64,000 bases of DNA from Alkalibacterium thalassium (GTDB lineage Bacteria > Bacillota > Bacilli > Lactobacillales > Carnobacteriaceae_A): contig NZ_FNFK01000002.1 of NCBI RefSeq assembly GCF_900101165.1, positions 26,661-90,660 of the forward strand, read 5' to 3'. A model generated the notes under the pieces. That model searched no databases. It was given only the letters and a program-made list of their open reading frames with translations, and was not told the DNA's origin. The position numbers and the translations under genes are program-made. Positions 7,158 through 17,147 of the stretch are shown here, one piece after another (the first letter of the stretch is position 1; each line of letters begins with the position of its first letter).

Positions 7158-7628
7158 TTATTTTTCCTCATCTGTATTTTCGTTATCATACGCATCTTCT
7201 AGCGCATCGATTAATGTTTCAAAATCTTCATCCTTCAAGTCATCACCGGCTTTAAACTCATCATTGATGACTGCGTTGTAAAACGATTTAATTTTGCTCT
7301 CATGCTCAACTAAATCAATGCCGATTTCTTCATCAAGCAATTCTTGAATCTGTTCGTTGACTTTCTTTTGAGCAGCTTTGTCATTCTTATACTTATCAAT
7401 CCAGACGACTTTGCCTTGACTGTCTTGTTTATAATTTCCATCTTCTGTCTTTTGGAAATAGTCATCACGTATAGCATTTAAATCTTCGACATATTCTTTG
7501 TCTTTTTCTTTCAGTGCCTTTTGCAGTCGTCCTTTACCGCGTCTTGGTTTATGACCTTCAACAACAATTTTATCCAAAGCATTATATACTGGCACGACAT
7601 CTTTATTTCTCAGTTTGATCGTTTTCAT
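7158..7628 (-). CDS. DUF1617-like phage protein
   Basis: The 156-residue protein starts MKTIKLRNKDVVPVYNALDKI, resembling the DUF1617 family found beside siphovirus tail tip genes. It is highly charged and ends in an acidic tail. The start overlaps the stop of the tail endopeptidase gene by one base in a TAATG-type junction, indicating translational coupling. A role in tail-tip assembly is inferred only from position. Confidence 0.65.
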   Translation of the reverse strand: MKTIKLRNKDVVPVYNALDKIVVEGHKPRRGKGRLQKALKEKDKEYVEDLNAIRDDYFQKTEDGNYKQDSQGKVVWIDKYKNDKAAQKKVNEQIQELLDEEIGIDLVEHESKIKSFYNAVINDEFKAGDDLKDEDFETLIDALEDAYDNENTDEEK

Positions 7629-10600
7629 TAGGCTACCATCCTTTTCAATTCTTCTACTTCATTTTCTAATCGTTTAATTTTTTCCTCGTTTGTTTCAGCT
7701 TTGATTAATGCTGCGCTAGCTATTGAATTATTATTCTTCTCACGTTCTGCTAATTGTTGAATCGCATGAGTGTTCATCATAATCTGCTTAGATGAATTAA
7801 TCGACCAAGTATCTGATTGAGCGTCATACAAAGCTAAATCTGGCGTATCTTGTGCGATCAAACCTAATTGACGACCCAAGCGAGCGTTTTTATCTTCATC
7901 AATCCAATTGAAACCAACAATTCTCCACGTCCGGATAGCTTCTAACGAGTTAATCGTTGTATCACTGATATCTCGCTTTAACCTTTCATCTGACTGGTTC
8001 GTGATTACATTACCTTCCATGGAGAGTGTTCGGTGCATATACGCGTGTGTGTTGTCGAACCACAAGGCAGTGTTAGTGTTGCTCGTTCTTAGATGCAGGC
8101 TCGTACCCGCATCAATTCGTAATTGGGAATTACTAGATAAAGAGTAAATACTCCCTCCATGGTTGAAATAAATCCCATAGGGATTAACTATATTCCCCCC
8201 AGATAACCGCAATTCGGCATCCACCATTACGCTACCGCTAAACCTAGCAGTTGGCAACGTGCTACCACCTGTAGCTCCAACATGACGAAAATCATTAGTT
8301 CTGACATAGGTTTCACTCGAACCTGGGAAGATATCCAACATAGTACGTCTCACATTGCTTGATGCGGTTCCTATCATAGCCGATATAGCAAAGTTAGTAC
8401 CTAGTGAGGTTTGGATGTGATAAAACGGTCTAGTTGTTTCAAAATGATACCCGATGTGGCCCAGTGTAGCTCCCGAAGGATTGCGAACACCCATTATTCC
8501 GTTCTGAATGTACACCTGACTGTTATCGGGAGCAATTGATGATATGCCACTCCCCGATATTGATACCGAACCACCTGCGGCAGAGTTCCACCCACTGCGA
8601 ATAAATTCAGATGTGTTGCCAACTAAATTGTTCACGTTCACGTTGATTAAATTAACATTCGCTGCATTTAGTGTCCCAACAGTAAATTTCGAAATGTCCA
8701 TGTTCGGGGCAAATATGGTGTCAGTGACCGTGAATGTTCCGTCTACAATCGTATTACCGTCCAAAACAACATTCTCCCCGAAAATCCGTACGCCTTGCGA
8801 ACTCGCATTGATTCCAGTAACTAAATCATCATTGCTTTTAATTCCCAACACCCAACTGTCGGCAACTTGAGTGACCGTTGTTGATAATGAATCTAATCGA
8901 TCAAAGACGCCCAATCCAGGCACGAGACTTTCGCCCCGAATAACTACGGACGATGGTGATGTGTTGCGGACGGTTAAAATGGACATATTTTGATTGGGTG
9001 TAAATTCGATTCTGTAATACGTCCTTCCGTCCAAAGTGTTGACGACTTCCGGTACGCCATCTGCCCCTTCAACTCTTACACTTGTGGCATTATCTACTGA
9101 TTGGCTCACGGAGAACGTGAACTCATATCCTGTACCTATAGCCATCGGCTTAGATAACGAGAGTGTTATTGTAGCGTTAGGTGGTATGAATCTCTGTGTT
9201 TTATCTGTTAGTGTGTCTTCAGTTCCCCGTTCTAGCTGACTAGATACTTCCGTCTGGATAATGCCACTGCTTTGCACAATGCGAGACACGTTGCTGTCAA
9301 TGTCATTTTCCGTAATCCCTATGACACGTTCGTATAAATCAGCTTGTTCAACGATGCGCTGATACCCGACTATTTCAGCCTCAGGCGTTGTCTTGATACT
9401 AGCGATTAGTTGTTCGTTTCTTTCCGCCGTTTGAACTAATGTATTGTAACCAGCAATTGTTCCCGACGGATTCGAGGTCACTTTAGCTATTTCTGTAGTG
9501 ATACTACCTTCTACTCTATTTATTTCTTGTTTGACATAGGCAACGGTCGGTAATTCGTCAACATTCGATACCAGTTCATCAATGCGGTCACCTACATTTG
9601 CCTTGATCTGATTGACGATGTTCTGATTCATCTCGGTAATCCCTTCGATGCCTAGACCAGCAAGTATGCTGTCAGCATCTAATTGCAGCAGGTTCGAATG
9701 GTCTCTTGCTTGTTCTGCTATACCTTTAGCGTCTTCGATGCGCGTGTCGATTTCACTATTAACCGCTGTCGACACAACTAATTCCCAAATGGCGCCATTC
9801 CATTGATACATTTCCATTTCGCCGTCGCCTACGGGTTTGTACCATAAGTCGCCCACTTTACGTGCAAGGGGTTCGGTCGGACCTCTAAACACTGAGTTTT
9901 TCCCGTTTGCAGCAGTTTGGATGATGTTCAGTCGAGTCGACACAGGATCTAAACGTCTTTCAATCGTCGTATCGATGCTTCTAGATAAACTCGCTCTAGA
10001 TTCGCCTACTTCTATTTCGTGATATCTTTCTAAAAGGACGTCCCAAGTAGCTGCGATTATTTTTGCCTTTCGCACGATATCTAATTTCTCAAAATATATA
10101 TCGACCCAATCACACAAATTTATTTCTTCTACGAGTTTCAAATGTTTGTAATCTAATGTTTTTGATAAATCGATAAACTTAACTTTTAAATTAACTCTAG
10201 GCACACCAACATTATTTTCCTTAATGTAACGCTGCGCCCTTGTTCTCAAGCTGTCCGCCGTCTTAATGTCTTCATCCGAGAAGTCAACGGTTAGTATTTT
10301 ACGACGTGCATAATTAGCGACATATTCGCTATCTATAAAATACTCAGGCAAGGTAATTAATTCTTCCTCGCCGTCATCGTTATAGATAACTGAATATGGA
10401 TAAACCGACGTGTAGGTTGACGCTATTTCTTCCTCTTGTTCCAGTTCGATTAAATTCTTACCGTAAGCTATCAATGCACCTGATTCGTCGCCTCTTTGAG
10501 CATATAAGCCTATATGATAGTTATCGAAGCGATACTCTCCCCCGTAAGAATCAAGTATCGAACCTTGAACGCCTCCCAACGCACGTCTGGCGTTTTCGAC

Positions 10601-11041
10601 TTTATCTATAGACCATCTGCCGCTACCTTCAGTCTGTATGTCAGAATAGACAGTAAACGGGTGGGAATCTACTAAGTTACTTCTCCATGTAGTTAAAGCA
10701 CTCTGAGCATTGCCGTTATAACTAACATCTGGCCTTAGTTGCAATTCTTCTGAATGATAAGAAACATGATTGGCGTATACCGTGACGATACCTTTTGATG
10801 GTTTAGTGATTCTTTCGATCTTGAACCGTTGATCTTTTAAGTTATTACTTGCATCAACTTTAATTACTCTATCATTTTTCAACTCATTAAAGCGTATGCC
10901 ATCAATCGGATATTGCATAATAAGATAAAATTGTCCGTTTCGTTCTTCTGTGACTAGAGCAGAAGTTGCATCTGACAAAACACCTAGTCCGAGTGTGGAG
11001 AAGTCAGCCTCATTCGCTTTATAAAGTATTGGGTAACTCAT
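7628..11041 (-). CDS. Tail endopeptidase / tail spike with S74 self-cleaving chaperone
   Basis: This 1137-residue tail-tip protein (Tal) starts with a Prophage_tail endopeptidase domain (about 1-370), continues with helical linker and beta-rich repeats (about 640-1000), and ends with a Peptidase_S74 intramolecular chaperone of about 120 residues. The S74 Ser-Lys dyad is visible in SDERLKRDI (S1017, K1022). Such chaperones trimerise fibre domains and then cut themselves off, so the mature protein should lack the last ~120 residues, which end in a coiled coil. The start at 11041 overlaps the Dit stop (ATGA); an earlier in-frame GTG lacks a ribosome binding site. Confidence 0.88.
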   Translation of the reverse strand: MSYPILYKANEADFSTLGLGVLSDATSALVTEERNGQFYLIMQYPIDGIRFNELKNDRVIKVDASNNLKDQRFKIERITKPSKGIVTVYANHVSYHSEELQLRPDVSYNGNAQSALTTWRSNLVDSHPFTVYSDIQTEGSGRWSIDKVENARRALGGVQGSILDSYGGEYRFDNYHIGLYAQRGDESGALIAYGKNLIELEQEEEIASTYTSVYPYSVIYNDDGEEELITLPEYFIDSEYVANYARRKILTVDFSDEDIKTADSLRTRAQRYIKENNVGVPRVNLKVKFIDLSKTLDYKHLKLVEEINLCDWVDIYFEKLDIVRKAKIIAATWDVLLERYHEIEVGESRASLSRSIDTTIERRLDPVSTRLNIIQTAANGKNSVFRGPTEPLARKVGDLWYKPVGDGEMEMYQWNGAIWELVVSTAVNSEIDTRIEDAKGIAEQARDHSNLLQLDADSILAGLGIEGITEMNQNIVNQIKANVGDRIDELVSNVDELPTVAYVKQEINRVEGSITTEIAKVTSNPSGTIAGYNTLVQTAERNEQLIASIKTTPEAEIVGYQRIVEQADLYERVIGITENDIDSNVSRIVQSSGIIQTEVSSQLERGTEDTLTDKTQRFIPPNATITLSLSKPMAIGTGYEFTFSVSQSVDNATSVRVEGADGVPEVVNTLDGRTYYRIEFTPNQNMSILTVRNTSPSSVVIRGESLVPGLGVFDRLDSLSTTVTQVADSWVLGIKSNDDLVTGINASSQGVRIFGENVVLDGNTIVDGTFTVTDTIFAPNMDISKFTVGTLNAANVNLINVNVNNLVGNTSEFIRSGWNSAAGGSVSISGSGISSIAPDNSQVYIQNGIMGVRNPSGATLGHIGYHFETTRPFYHIQTSLGTNFAISAMIGTASSNVRRTMLDIFPGSSETYVRTNDFRHVGATGGSTLPTARFSGSVMVDAELRLSGGNIVNPYGIYFNHGGSIYSLSSNSQLRIDAGTSLHLRTSNTNTALWFDNTHAYMHRTLSMEGNVITNQSDERLKRDISDTTINSLEAIRTWRIVGFNWIDEDKNARLGRQLGLIAQDTPDLALYDAQSDTWSINSSKQIMMNTHAIQQLAEREKNNNSIASAALIKAETNEEKIKRLENEVEELKRMVA

Positions 11042-11772
11042 GTGATTGCTTCCCACCTCGTTTCTATTTCTACATTAGTTACATTTCCTGACCATGTTAT
11101 TCTGTTCTCTCCTGGATTCAGCAGTGGGAATAACGGTCTAACTGCACTTATTACCTTATTGTTTGCTGGGCGATTACCTTTAAATGCGCTCATTGCTTCT
11201 GAATCAACCTCAATGTATTCATCGACGCTACGCAGAATCAGCCAATCTGCACCATTATTTCGTAGTGTAATATCTCCAGTACCTGTCACTCTTAGATACG
11301 GCTTAGACACTCTTTTTTCGGGGTTATACAGTGTTTCTCCATTTTCCAACGCTAAAGCAGATCCTTCCGGACGAAATTTGTAAGGTTTTAGCCGGAAATT
11401 TATAACAGTCCGTCCATATTGCTTTAATGTTTCTTGTATATTGAATTGCTCATGACAAATTGCTACATATTCATAATCAGGAGATCCGCTGAATCTCAAC
11501 TTATGCCACCCAACATCATTTCGTAGCCACTCAGAGATTTTAGTGGCCGCATCATCGACGCTCATATTGTCCGGCAAATTTATGACTACAGGGATAGGAA
11601 AAAGAACGCCTTTTAGTCGTTTATTGTCAACAGCAAGCTCTCCATCTTTGCCTAGCACCTCAACAAATTCGATATCAGATTCGGGAGATGGATAAGAAAT
11701 GTCGTAAACAATTCTCATGTACATATCAAGGCTGTTAACGCCGTTGTATTCAAACCATACCTGATTAGTCAT
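11038..11772 (-). CDS. Distal tail protein (Dit)
   Basis: The 244-residue protein matches the siphovirus Dit family (Sipho_tail): N-terminal beta-sandwich with GKDGELAVDN and a C-terminal galectin-like part ending in GENRITWSGNV. Dit hexamers form the hub joining tail tube, Tal and BppU. It lies between tape measure and Tal as in nearly all such phages, overlapping the tape measure stop by 8 bases and the Tal start by 4. Confidence 0.88.
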   Translation of the reverse strand: MTNQVWFEYNGVNSLDMYMRIVYDISYPSPESDIEFVEVLGKDGELAVDNKRLKGVLFPIPVVINLPDNMSVDDAATKISEWLRNDVGWHKLRFSGSPDYEYVAICHEQFNIQETLKQYGRTVINFRLKPYKFRPEGSALALENGETLYNPEKRVSKPYLRVTGTGDITLRNNGADWLILRSVDEYIEVDSEAMSAFKGNRPANNKVISAVRPLFPLLNPGENRITWSGNVTNVEIETRWEAIT

Positions 11773-14700
11773 CTAACCGACTCCTTTCTCGATTCATAAT
11801 CCATGCGGCTTCTTCTAGTATTCGTGGTATATCGCTATTTGATTGATTCTCAATTTTTTCAATATGGATACTGACACCGTTGTCATTCCTAATAGTCTTA
11901 GATTGACTCACTGGAGTTGACTGTACTGCGTTAGCGGAAACAGCCATTCGTGAAGTACCTAAAGCAAGTTCAGGAGTCGTTACTTTCATCATGTTGCCAG
12001 TCATTTTATTCAGAGCATCATAAACGACTTGTGCTTTGTCTTCGATTCCGTCTGCTATCCCCTCAGGAATCCATCGCCCTACATCGTCTTTCATGACTCG
12101 TGACGGACTATTGATCCGTAGGGCTCTTTGCATCGTAGACGCTACGCTTGCAGCTATATTATTAGCTGTGGCTATTACTCTGGCTCTACCGGACAGAAGA
12201 CCGGCATTCAACCCGCTCATCGCACTGACACCGATAAATCTAAACCGGCCAGGTGTACTACTAAACGGTGTGACAAGTTGAGTTGATGTCATATTCATTA
12301 ATCGTATCTGTTGAGCTGATCCTGTTCGCAATCTATCGAACATTTGTTTCATAGCGTTCTGCACTACAGGTGGCAACTGTTTGAGTGACCGCTCTATATC
12401 TTTTACCGACCGGTCATAATCTTTAGTGATGTTCTGGAAGTTACGAGCGGAATCAGTCTGAATATTCTGCAGCATTTTTTCAATAGCCTGTATGACTTTA
12501 GAAGTTCCATCGTTGATACCTAAAGCCAACCCTTCAGCGATATTCACTCCAAATTCTTTAAATACGGTAGACGGGCTGTTGATTCCTAGAGTTGCCTTAG
12601 TTGCATCTCTCACATCTTCACCCATTCGCTCGGATGCTTTTTCAGCTTCGATTGATTGCTGACTAATTCCGCCAGCCAGCCCTTCAGCTACATTTCCACC
12701 TAATCCTTCAAAGTCAGCTGATTTAATCTGATCAGCCAGAGCCGATTCAGTATCAGTCACTAAATGACCAACAGCATCCATTACTCCTGATTCTCCAATG
12801 CCTAATGACTTACTCAAGGCATCCGTGGCGACATCTCCACCCTCAGCAAAAGCAGTGCTCAGGCGTTCTAATTCCTCGTCAGAAGCATTGACTAGAGCAT
12901 TAACGTGTCCCGCTGATTCTGGCCCCGCTGCTCTCAATGTTTCAAGCAATCCTTCATCAATCCCACGATCTGCTAGAATAGCTATGTTATCTGACCAGTC
13001 AGCGATAACTCGCTGGTTCTCTTCTAAATTAGCCGCCATTTCAGAAGCTGTTATTTCAACTTCGTCATTTAAAGTATCGAACATATTAGTAGCGGCACTT
13101 TTGTAGTCTTCCCAAGCGGATTTCATAGATTCAACTGTCTGCTGTTGTGACTCGGACAGATCATCAAAGAGAATTGTTTGCCGACCAACGCTGTCTTCAG
13201 TCGCATTGGCAATATTATCCATGGCTGTAGAAAGCTGCTCTTCAGTCTGCTCATACTCTGTTCGGAGAGTTTGTTGACGTTCTTCTAGAGCCCCTTGAGA
13301 TTCATTAAGTTGATCGACTGCTTCGCTGTGCTCTTTTCCTCTAACAGTCCCTTCTTCGAGTTTCTGATTCCATTCTTCACGCAGTTTGTTTGTTTCGGCT
13401 AGTTGTTGCTCGACTTCTGACTGCTCTTTTGCAATTTCAAGTAATCGTTCTTGAGCTGCTGTTCCAGCTTCTTGTTCTTTCATCAAATCGAGTCTTGCTT
13501 GAATTTGTTCGTTAGACATGTTCATCATGTCTGCTTCTTCACTGTAAGAGAGGTTCAACCCTTCAACTTGACCATTCAACTGCTCAATATATGATGCTAA
13601 TAACTCTTTTTGAGCGGCCGACTTGTTCTCTTCTTCAGATAAGTCTGCAATTCTTTCTGCAAGATCTCTATTAGCCTCTGAATTCGACTCGATTCGTGAT
13701 TGATTCTTTTCATACTGTTTTGATGAATCATCTAAAGAACTTGTCATTGAATCAGTAGCTTCAGCAAGATTTTCAGTCTCTCCTGCTAATCGTTCGCCTT
13801 CTTCGGTAGAACGGTTCAGCCATTTGACTAGTGCGACAGCTCCTGTAGTCAGTAATCCGATCCCGGCAATCACTAGTCCTACTGGTCCAGTAAGAAATGT
13901 TAAAGCGCCTGATAGTACAGCTATTGCCTTTGTCTTAAGCGCTACTGCTACGGTGGATGCTTTAATTCCTCCAGTGAATATCCCTATGACAGCAGTTCCT
14001 ACCGATATAGCCCCGCTTTGAGCTGCTTTAGCGACCGTATCCGCATTTGTAGCGGTAGTATTAGCGACTTGTGCAGCCATTTGAGCTTTTGTGACTACTG
14101 TCAGCGCTTTTCTTGAAAAGGCAGCAACTGACAGTATCGCTTGATTGGTAGCAATAGCAGTATTTACTTTATTGATCACACTTAAAGCTACGTAAGCTGC
14201 TACTAATCCCATGATAGCCGGAGAAAGAAACTCCACTACCGGAATCGTAGACTTCACAGCATCGTAAAAGAATTTAAAGTACGGTATGGAAGCAGTAATC
14301 GCACCATTAATGACATTGAATGCGGCGGCTATAATATCTTTTGTAGCGTCCAAGTTTTCAGCAATGTTGTTTCCTGTAACCTCTTTAGAAAGATTATCCA
14401 GTGCTGTAATCGCTCCTGCGACACCGTTTGCTATCGCTGTACGAATATTAGCCATAGATGTCGCAATACCAGCACTTCCAGTCATTGCTCGTTCTGCGAA
14501 TCCATTTACTGCTCCATCTAGCTCAATAATTTTTTCGTTAAATTGTCTGAACGTAATATCTCCATTTTTGAGAGCTGCATACAAGTCGTTCTGAGCAGAA
14601 GCGCCCGCAAATCCAAATGCTTCAGCTACTTCATTGAGTGCCAGCCCCATGGTTTCTTGCAACGTTCTCCATGACTGAAGATCCACTTCTCCTTTAGATA

Positions 14701-15196
14701 GCATTTGCAGATATTGTTGCAAACCACGTTGAGCATCAGTTGTGCTGGATCCAGAAGCTAAGAACGCATTGTTAAGTGCAAGCGTGGTATCTACTGCACC
14801 ATCCAGATCCTTAGTCATGACTGCAATTCCTCTAGCAGTTGACACAACGTCTTGAAGTGGAGTAGGCAGGCCTGTGACTCCATCTCTTAAACGCTCAACA
14901 GCATCAGTTGATTCATCTACCCCGAATCCAACTTGTTCCATAACTTTAGGAAATTGATTCATCGTATCAAATCGCTTGATTGCAGTATCCATTGAAGATG
15001 CAAGTAATTGAAAAGCTGCTGCTCCAACTTTAACCAGCCCTAAAGAAATGACTAAATCCTTTATCCCTCGTTCTGTTTTCTTCGCACCTTCGCCAGCTCT
15101 GCCAGCGTCCTTTTCAAGCCCTCTTAACCCATCAGAAGCGACTTCCACCTGCTTGCCGTCAACTTCTATTGCTATTTTAACTCTACCGTCTGACAT
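11765..15196 (-). CDS. Tail tape measure protein
   Basis: The 1143-residue protein has the tape measure N-terminal domain (about 50-260: DTMNQFPKVMEQVG, GLQQYLQMLSKGEVDLQSW), a hydrophobic stretch (about 390-460) likely to interact with the host membrane at injection, long coiled coils (about 480-680) and repeated helical modules containing the INSPS motif near 900 and 1045. It sets tail length. Position between Gp15-like chaperone and Dit is canonical; the start codon directly follows the upstream TAG. Confidence 0.95.
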   Translation of the reverse strand: MSDGRVKIAIEVDGKQVEVASDGLRGLEKDAGRAGEGAKKTERGIKDLVISLGLVKVGAAAFQLLASSMDTAIKRFDTMNQFPKVMEQVGFGVDESTDAVERLRDGVTGLPTPLQDVVSTARGIAVMTKDLDGAVDTTLALNNAFLASGSSTTDAQRGLQQYLQMLSKGEVDLQSWRTLQETMGLALNEVAEAFGFAGASAQNDLYAALKNGDITFRQFNEKIIELDGAVNGFAERAMTGSAGIATSMANIRTAIANGVAGAITALDNLSKEVTGNNIAENLDATKDIIAAAFNVINGAITASIPYFKFFYDAVKSTIPVVEFLSPAIMGLVAAYVALSVINKVNTAIATNQAILSVAAFSRKALTVVTKAQMAAQVANTTATNADTVAKAAQSGAISVGTAVIGIFTGGIKASTVAVALKTKAIAVLSGALTFLTGPVGLVIAGIGLLTTGAVALVKWLNRSTEEGERLAGETENLAEATDSMTSSLDDSSKQYEKNQSRIESNSEANRDLAERIADLSEEENKSAAQKELLASYIEQLNGQVEGLNLSYSEEADMMNMSNEQIQARLDLMKEQEAGTAAQERLLEIAKEQSEVEQQLAETNKLREEWNQKLEEGTVRGKEHSEAVDQLNESQGALEERQQTLRTEYEQTEEQLSTAMDNIANATEDSVGRQTILFDDLSESQQQTVESMKSAWEDYKSAATNMFDTLNDEVEITASEMAANLEENQRVIADWSDNIAILADRGIDEGLLETLRAAGPESAGHVNALVNASDEELERLSTAFAEGGDVATDALSKSLGIGESGVMDAVGHLVTDTESALADQIKSADFEGLGGNVAEGLAGGISQQSIEAEKASERMGEDVRDATKATLGINSPSTVFKEFGVNIAEGLALGINDGTSKVIQAIEKMLQNIQTDSARNFQNITKDYDRSVKDIERSLKQLPPVVQNAMKQMFDRLRTGSAQQIRLMNMTSTQLVTPFSSTPGRFRFIGVSAMSGLNAGLLSGRARVIATANNIAASVASTMQRALRINSPSRVMKDDVGRWIPEGIADGIEDKAQVVYDALNKMTGNMMKVTTPELALGTSRMAVSANAVQSTPVSQSKTIRNDNGVSIHIEKIENQSNSDIPRILEEAAWIMNRERSRLDD

Positions 15197-15766
15197 CTAG
15201 TCCACCTCCTCTTCGTCATCATCTTCTTCTAAGCTGTACATCTCTTGTAGTCGCTTCATATTCTCTTTGTACTCTTTTGATTCGCCTTCTTTTGGTTTCC
15301 AGCTACGAATACTAATTACTTGTTTCATAATGGTATTTTCAGGCAGTCCATTCAGTAGCGCTTTGAACTCTTGCCAGTGCAGTTTTGATTGTTCGGAAAA
15401 TAAATTCATGCCGTAAGCTTGCAAAAAAGACGCATAGATTAACTCTGCGTCCTTCTCCAAACTGATGAGCTTTTTTTCTTTCTTCTTTGGCATTGGATTT
15501 CCTAAAATGTCATATTCCGTAAACTGTTCATCGACTGGATTTAAAAACGCATCATAGACATCGTTCCACACCGTCATGTACTCATCTTGCTGAATGACTC
15601 CCTCTCCAAAAAGCAAAATAAGGCAGATTTCAGCGAGTTCAAACTCGTAAAGGTTAGGAGTAGCTAAGGCATCAAAAACGTCTAAAATGTTGTCGAATGA
15701 TAGGTCTATGGGTATGTTATTACCTCTGTACTCATAGGTAGTGATTAAAGGGTCATTCAATTTCAT
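15197..15766 (-). CDS. Gp15 family tail assembly protein
   Basis: The 189-residue protein resembles the bacteriophage Gp15 family (LITTYEYRGNNIPIDLSFDN at the N-terminus; SIRSWKPKEG near the C-terminus). It occupies the second tail-assembly-chaperone slot just before the tape measure gene, where such proteins coat the tape measure during tube assembly. No frameshift site fusing it to the upstream gene is evident: an 9-bp gap separates them and this gene has its own start. It ends in an acidic run. Confidence 0.82.
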   Translation of the reverse strand: MKLNDPLITTYEYRGNNIPIDLSFDNILDVFDALATPNLYEFELAEICLILLFGEGVIQQDEYMTVWNDVYDAFLNPVDEQFTEYDILGNPMPKKKEKKLISLEKDAELIYASFLQAYGMNLFSEQSKLHWQEFKALLNGLPENTIMKQVISIRSWKPKEGESKEYKENMKRLQEMYSLEEDDDEEEVD

Positions 15767-15775
15767 AAATCACGC

Positions 15776-16240
15776 CTACTTCTGCTTTTGTTTCTTCTTA
15801 TCCAATATGGCCGCTCGTTTTGACGAGTATTGCTGGACACGTTCAGCTTCCTGCTCGTTTATTTTGTCAGCTACTGATTTCCCGACAATATCCAGAACTT
15901 TTTCCAACGCAATAATGTCTGGAATATCAGCATAAAGCTGTTTGAATGTTCCTTCTCCAAACATCAGGTCATACTGAATCGCTATGAACTCTTTATTGAC
16001 ATCAAATGCAGTATCCATGTCTTCCACATTGACTGTTTCGATCGTCTCTTCATTAATTTCTTCCGGAAAATGAACATGTTCTGCTTTTTCTCTAATTTCT
16101 TCGAGTCGTTCTTTAGCAATATCATCGATATTGAAGAACCGTTTCATGTTCTCGAATGAACTGTCAAACCACAGCTCAGTTGATCCAATCTTAACCGGAA
16201 ATCCCGTCCGTTGAATCGGTATATTAATAACTTCTGTCAT
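15776..16240 (-). CDS. Tail assembly chaperone-like protein
   Basis: The 154-residue protein is in the first chaperone slot after the tail tube gene. It is charged and helical, with a basic C-terminus (DKKKQKQK), and starts after an AAGGAGGAG site. In A118-like phages the equivalent genes gpG/gpT serve as tape measure chaperones; the assignment here is by position and composition. Confidence 0.72.
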   Translation of the reverse strand: MTEVINIPIQRTGFPVKIGSTELWFDSSFENMKRFFNIDDIAKERLEEIREKAEHVHFPEEINEETIETVNVEDMDTAFDVNKEFIAIQYDLMFGEGTFKQLYADIPDIIALEKVLDIVGKSVADKINEQEAERVQQYSSKRAAILDKKKQKQK

Positions 16241-16260
16241 GCTTTATCTCCTCCTTATGT

Positions 16261-16287
16261 AAAGAAAAGAGAGGATATTCCCCTCTT
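16261..16287 (-). terminator. Hairpin after the tail tube gene
   Basis: AAGAG-GGGA...TCCTC-CTT type stem (16267-16287) on the complement strand followed by TTCTTT. It overlaps the tail tube stop codon and probably acts as a partial terminator that sets high tail tube expression relative to downstream genes. Confidence 0.5.
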
Positions 16288-16747
16288 ATCCTGCTGGTGT
16301 CCCAGTTAAGTCAGTCGCTTCCGGAATCTTGTCGAAACGGATATTGCAGCTGAATGTTTCATCTGCTGTCGCATCACCAGCGCCTGCTACGATAGCAGAG
16401 ACCGTTGCCCGTCCGACCCATTCTTTCTTACCATCTGATCGGACCACTCTGTGCCAAATCTTACGGCCGACACCGATCTTATGTTTCAATCCTGCAATCA
16501 ATTCCTGTGCTGGATCTTCCGGATCGTAGTATCCTTCTGGTGTATAAGCTTCGGCCACTGATGTAATGGTCAACTCGGGTGTTCCGTCGCCGTCCATGAA
16601 CCCTACTTCTTCTGTTCCTTCAGTTGTTCCATCTCCAATTGTTGAGATCCATTTAGCAAGTCGCAGCCATTCTGTTCCTGGTTCTTCTACTCCGGGAGTA
16701 TACGCTTGTACATAATGTTCACGCATTGCATTTTTATTTCTAGGCAT
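16286..16747 (-). CDS. Major tail (tube) protein
   Basis: The 153-residue protein has the size, beta-rich composition and position of siphovirus tail tube proteins (after the tail terminator, before the chaperones). It ends in TGTPAG, closely matching the last residues of the capsid protein (TEPTPAG). The start overlaps the upstream gene by 8 bases. Hexameric rings would stack around the tape measure. Confidence 0.8.
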   Translation of the reverse strand: MPRNKNAMREHYVQAYTPGVEEPGTEWLRLAKWISTIGDGTTEGTEEVGFMDGDGTPELTITSVAEAYTPEGYYDPEDPAQELIAGLKHKIGVGRKIWHRVVRSDGKKEWVGRATVSAIVAGAGDATADETFSCNIRFDKIPEATDLTGTPAG

Positions 16748-17147
16748 CTTTTATTTCCTCCTCATATACTGTTATGTTCGCTTGTAAATCTAATAAAAAA
16801 ACGAACCAACCCTGATCATCAAGTTGATTGATGTAAGGCATGTTCGTTATGGTTATATCTTTAAATTCGAAACTGCCATTGCTACTATCAAGACTGTTTA
16901 AATGACTTAATTCCTTTTGCACTTTCCAAAGTACGTCGCTTATTTTCTGTTGTGACCTTGATTTCATTGCTATTTCATAATTTAAACGTTGATCAGACAC
17001 ACCGTCCATATACTCCTGCAATATAGTTGATCCTGGCAAAGGATACAGAGCAAGTGATTCGACAGCATCCAAGTATCCAAGTCTGGACTGGATAGGCATG
17101 GCCGGTATTGCGTTTATTTTGTCATTCAGTCGTTCGATAAAATCCAT
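16740..17147 (-). CDS. Tail terminator / minor capsid 3-like protein
   Basis: A 135-residue protein starting MDFIERLNDKINAIPAMP, in the slot of A118 minor capsid/tail completion proteins. The start at 17147 overlaps the previous stop in TAATG; a start 12 codons upstream is open but would overlap the previous gene by 37 bases. It probably caps the tail for joining to the head. Confidence 0.75.
   Translation of the reverse strand: MDFIERLNDKINAIPAMPIQSRLGYLDAVESLALYPLPGSTILQEYMDGVSDQRLNYEIAMKSRSQQKISDVLWKVQKELSHLNSLDSSNGSFEFKDITITNMPYINQLDDQGWFVFLLDLQANITVYEEEIKDA

Noticed and set aside
7084-7158. 24-codon ORF overlapping the start of the BppU gene
   Set aside because: It begins in a TAATG overlap after DUF1617, but is very short and overlaps the BppU start by 37 bases; better explained as leader sequence.
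11765-15196. Several long open frames on the plus strand across the tape measure, tail and polC genes
   Set aside because: They lie opposite strong, family-matching genes, lack ribosome binding sites and show no recognisable protein features; they are coding shadows.
15197-16240. Programmed frameshift between the two tail chaperone genes
   Set aside because: The second gene has its own start after a 9-bp gap and no slippery heptamer was evident at the end of the first.
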